Source: Campylorhamphus procurvoides
Taxonomy: Eukaryota; Chordata; Aves; Passeriformes; Dendrocolaptidae
Length of the DNA: 64,000 nucleotides
Assembly (NCBI GenBank): GCA_013396655.1
Contig: WBMV01000127.1
Coordinates: 63,889 to 127,888 of the forward strand
Direction of reading: 5' to 3'
Below are positions 61,001 to 64,000 of this stretch, piece after piece. Numbering within the stretch: position 1 is the stretch's first letter; every line of letters starts with the position of its first letter. Made by a program: the position numbers and the translations under genes. The notes below the pieces were generated by a model. The model saw nothing but the letters and a program-made list of their open reading frames with translations, did no database searches and was not told the origin of the DNA.

Positions 61001-63689
61001 AAAAGAGATTGTCAGGTTTTTAAACTCGGCAGAGGAGGGGCTGAGATCAGGGATGAGCTTGTTTGTCTTTGTCCTTTGAAACACCAAGTCTGAAAATCCA
61101 ATTGTGGCAGAGCATTAAGGTTGTTTACATTGAGGTTATTTGTTATGCGTGTGTGGTTTGTGGTTTTCTTTTAATTCAGGAACATTTTATGGCAGAGGAG
61201 GATTGTATGATGATTGCCTTGTACCTCAGGGACAAGTGTCATATCCAGTGTGCCCATGAATTTGATTATAAACCTGTTTGCTTGATTTGGTTTGGATTTT
61301 TGACTTGACAAAAAGTAGTAACAGCAAAAGCACCTTGTTCAGAATCAGCACAGCATTTGATCTTTTCTAGCTGTACTGCATTTTGTTGTTTGGGTTTTTT
61401 TAAATACTTCAGCATCTGGATGTTGCTTTCCAGGAAAGGCTCTTTTATCTATATCATATTATAGTTGTGGCTTTTAATGCTGCTGAGTTCCTGTGTGTTT
61501 CTGCTTATGTGCAAGGGGTGGGCAGAAAGCTGGAATCAACCTGCTGGTATATTGAGTTGTAGATTTCTGTATTCTATATGCTCACCTGATCCACTGTATA
61601 AAATATAAACCTGGCCTGAAGTTGACTTAATGTTGGGATGCAGCTGATTTAGTAGCATTTACTGTTATCATTGTAGCATTGCATTTTGATTAGACAGCTG
61701 TTCAAGGTAAAGTATGTGCCTCAATAGAAACTGGAAATTCAGCCTATCAGTTAGAAATTAATTTTCAAAGCACTGCAAGCAATGAGAAGGGTATGAGAAG
61801 TTTCTGCAGGCACTTTGTGTTTCCTAACAGAGATAAAAAACTCTTTAAAAAACCCCTACAAATTTGCTAGAAATGGTTTACAAAAATCCTATAAATATTG
61901 GTATTATTTTTATCAAAAAGTCAATGACATTCACACAGTCTTTTACAGTGATAGGCGTGTTTCAGTCCATGAAATCTTTGGGAATTTTTTCAGTTTACTG
62001 GCATTTCCTGATTCATTCTGCCTGACAGCATTTTTCTGTCTCTATTCCCATGGCCCAGACGTCTCCTATGCAGTCTGTTTCCCACTCCATCAATTTTCAG
62101 TACCTTCATCTCTGCATGTTGCTTTTTGGGGGCAGCACGAGTGGCCACACTTGTCAGAAAGGGAAGATTCAGCAGTTCAGGAAAGACTGGCACCTTGTAG
62201 AACTTCCAGGCCTGGCATTTGTCATCATTAGTGATCCCTGATGTTGCTGGTGTTGCAGACTGAAGTGTTCTGTGGCTTGGGAAGCTCCAACATCTAAGTG
62301 TTGGTTTGTATGGAATATCTGTGGACATTCCAAGATAAACTTGCTATCCCTGCTCCAGTGGAACCAAGGAAGGAGAGGAATGGCAGAACCAAGTGCTCTG
62401 CCACAGATGGCAGGTGCTAGTTTGGGGAAAAATGGGTGTTATACACATAGATGTCATCTTGGCTGAAACATTGCATTGGCAATTTTGACACTCCGTCCCT
62501 AAATGAACAGAATAGAGCATTTGCTATGGTAGCCCTTCAAATTGTGCCCTGGGTAATTAAGGGTCAGCATAAAAGGTTTCATGTTTCCATGAACTCTGCC
62601 ACTGTGGCAAGCAAAGCTCAGTTGGTGTAATCAGAAGAGTGCACACTTCTTCAGATTCCCACTGCTTTGAAGATTGAGGAAAGGGTGAAAAACTGCTCCT
62701 GGTGCTTGATTTGTCCTGCAGGAATTGGCTGGACACGCAGAGAGAAGTAAATGACACTTCATATGTGGAGTGTAGTCAAACCTGCACATGGCTGAGAGTG
62801 AGTGCTTGCAGCTTGATTCTTTCTCTTGGTGCCATAATAGGATTCTCACCAGTTGTCTGTGTGTAGGTAACCTTACTGAATGGGCAGCAGGAAATATAAA
62901 CTGCAACACTGGCACTTGGGAAAGCACAAGAAATACTAGAGTTTCTTTTTCTTGGAGTTTAGTGCACAACAACTGGCTCTAGTGACAACAATAGTGTTTT
63001 AAAATGCATTTAAGCACAGCACTGAATGTCTGCCATCATTATCCTCTTAACTTAGCCCTGTGTAGTTCAGTTTTCCCCATTGCTGCTCTAATTAGGAAAA
63101 TAAAATTGCTAGTTGGACTATTAGGCAGTTGCAGCCTCTCTCATGGGTGTTGCCCATCATCCTGTCACCTGGGTTTAAATGTAAACCTGGTCTTATGTCT
63201 GGGGTGCAGTGAAAAGGAGTTCCATCAGTAGAATGCTGAGTCCTCTCTGCCCTACCCCTCGCTCTCCTGGTTTCTGCTCTTGTTGATGAACTTGCCCGTG
63301 GAAAGGGAAGTCTTCCCAATTCAAACCCAGCTTTGGATTGTTTAAAAACACCTTTAATGGTTTGGAGTGGACTGTGAGACATCCTGTTCCTAAACCTGCA
63401 GCTGCCTGGTCTTCAGAAACTGATACACTTCTCTATTTAGTTTTTTTTTAGTACAGGACCCAGGGAGCAGAAGCTTATTGAATATTGTGAGTTTTCCAGT
63501 TCAGTGACAATTGCAAAAACTTTTCTGCTAAATAAGTGCTGCTGATGGACTGAGGAAATCCTGTGTCTGATAGCCCTCAGAATGGCTCTTTGTGTGCCTG
63601 TGAATTTGTGTAGAGGCTACACTTGTCTGTCCTGCCCCAGTATTGACACACATACCAAGACTGAATTCGGGAGGTTAGTGCTTTGCTTT
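58014..63689. other. Non-genic sequence, no recognisable gene
   Basis: Across 5.7 kb I see no coding exon, RNA gene or confident transposon. The largest open frame (61,815-62,231, 138 codons) begins in AT-rich DNA, changes character midway and has no domain. The minus-strand frames at 61,990-62,328 and 62,631-62,972 overlap plus-strand frames and look like chance. Confidence 0.55.
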
Positions 63690-63935
63690 TTAAGTGGCTG
63701 CCTATTCAACCTTTCCCATTAAGGCAGGCTGCTTGCTGCAGAGCTTCCAATCTTTTCAAAATCCGATTTGTCTGAGTCAGAGCTGTGTCTAAACCGAGGC
63801 TGGCGAAGGCAAGTGATCAGATTGGCAAACAAAAATAGCTTTTGTGAGTACCAGCCCTTTTTTGTCTGTTCCACCGACATTACTCGGTCTAATAAACTGC
63901 CTTTTCCTGCAGAATTTGGTTCCTTCCATTAGATC
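63690..63935. promoter_or_regulatory. Possible conserved element, with an acceptor-like site
   Basis: The tract has even composition with retained CpGs (CAAAATCCGATTTGTCTGAG, CTAAACCGAGGCTGGCGAAG, TCCACCGACATTACTCGGTC). It contains CCGA..TCGG as a short inverted pair around ACATTAC. It ends with CTAATAAACTGCCTTTTCCT then GCAG at 63,912, a good match to a branch point plus polypyrimidine tract and AG. An exon starting at 63,913 cannot be excluded, but the frames to the window edge match nothing and the sequence ends too soon to judge. Confidence 0.28.
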
Positions 63936-64000
63936 CACTTCACTGCTACACTATGGAGATAATATGGGAATGTTACCATAAGGGAATAGTTTAAATGGGT

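Noticed and set aside
61815..62231. 138-codon plus-strand frame
   Set aside because: No family signature; overlaps a 112-codon minus-strand frame; consistent with chance in low-stop sequence.
1..64000. Search for tRNA, rRNA, snRNA, known microRNA, CRISPR-like arrays or gene clusters
   Set aside because: No matching structures or sequences were seen by eye. Subtle small-RNA genes could have been missed without a covariance-model search.

Overview
This window looks like non-coding DNA from a bird genome. The sequence is AT-rich and poor in CpG. Stops are frequent in all six frames, and the longest open frame is about 169 codons. I recognise no protein domain apart from a decayed reverse-transcriptase remnant inside a CR1 retrotransposon. 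The avian assignment rests on several CR1 LINE fragments, one keeping the CR1 3' terminal repeat of the ATTCTATG type, and on a truncated LTR with the bird-type start TGTGGTTTAGCCC and the internal block CCCCGGTGGGATGGGGGA. Nothing resembles a bacterial or plasmid layout: no operons, no Shine-Dalgarno sites, no tRNA or rRNA genes.

Layout. 1-3.3 kb is unique AT-rich DNA. 3.35-3.91 kb is a CR1 copy on the minus strand with an internal deletion joining a reverse-transcriptase segment to the 3' UTR. About 5.95-6.08 kb is a broken LTR on the plus strand. About 11.05 kb is a probable MIR-family SINE relic. 12.46-12.59 kb is a plus-strand CR1 3' end. From 12.6 to 38.8 kb I see mainly unique sequence with short AT-rich simple repeats and a few patches that look like conserved non-coding elements. 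Two single-N positions, 38,864 and 40,823, are each flanked by near-identical direct copies of the same sequence, which suggests unmerged contig ends. Between and after them lie two hairpin-rich patches (39.4 kb and 40.4 kb), a possible LTR-like tract at 42.9-43.4 kb, an 11-bp tandem array at 47.0 kb, and further CR1 pieces at 48.6, 55.4 and 57.9 kb. The last third also has the best candidates for conserved regulatory sequence (49.3, 52.5, 57.05-57.56 and 63.7-63.9 kb).

Interpretation. The window is most simply part of a gene desert or a very long intron. There is no set of genes to integrate, and I found no novel system. The most checkable observations are the duplicated sequence at the two Ns, the deletion-joined CR1, a near-complete hairpin at 40.4 kb, and the candidate regulatory patches. 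The regulatory calls are impressions from composition and motif density, not evidence of conservation, and need alignment to other bird genomes.
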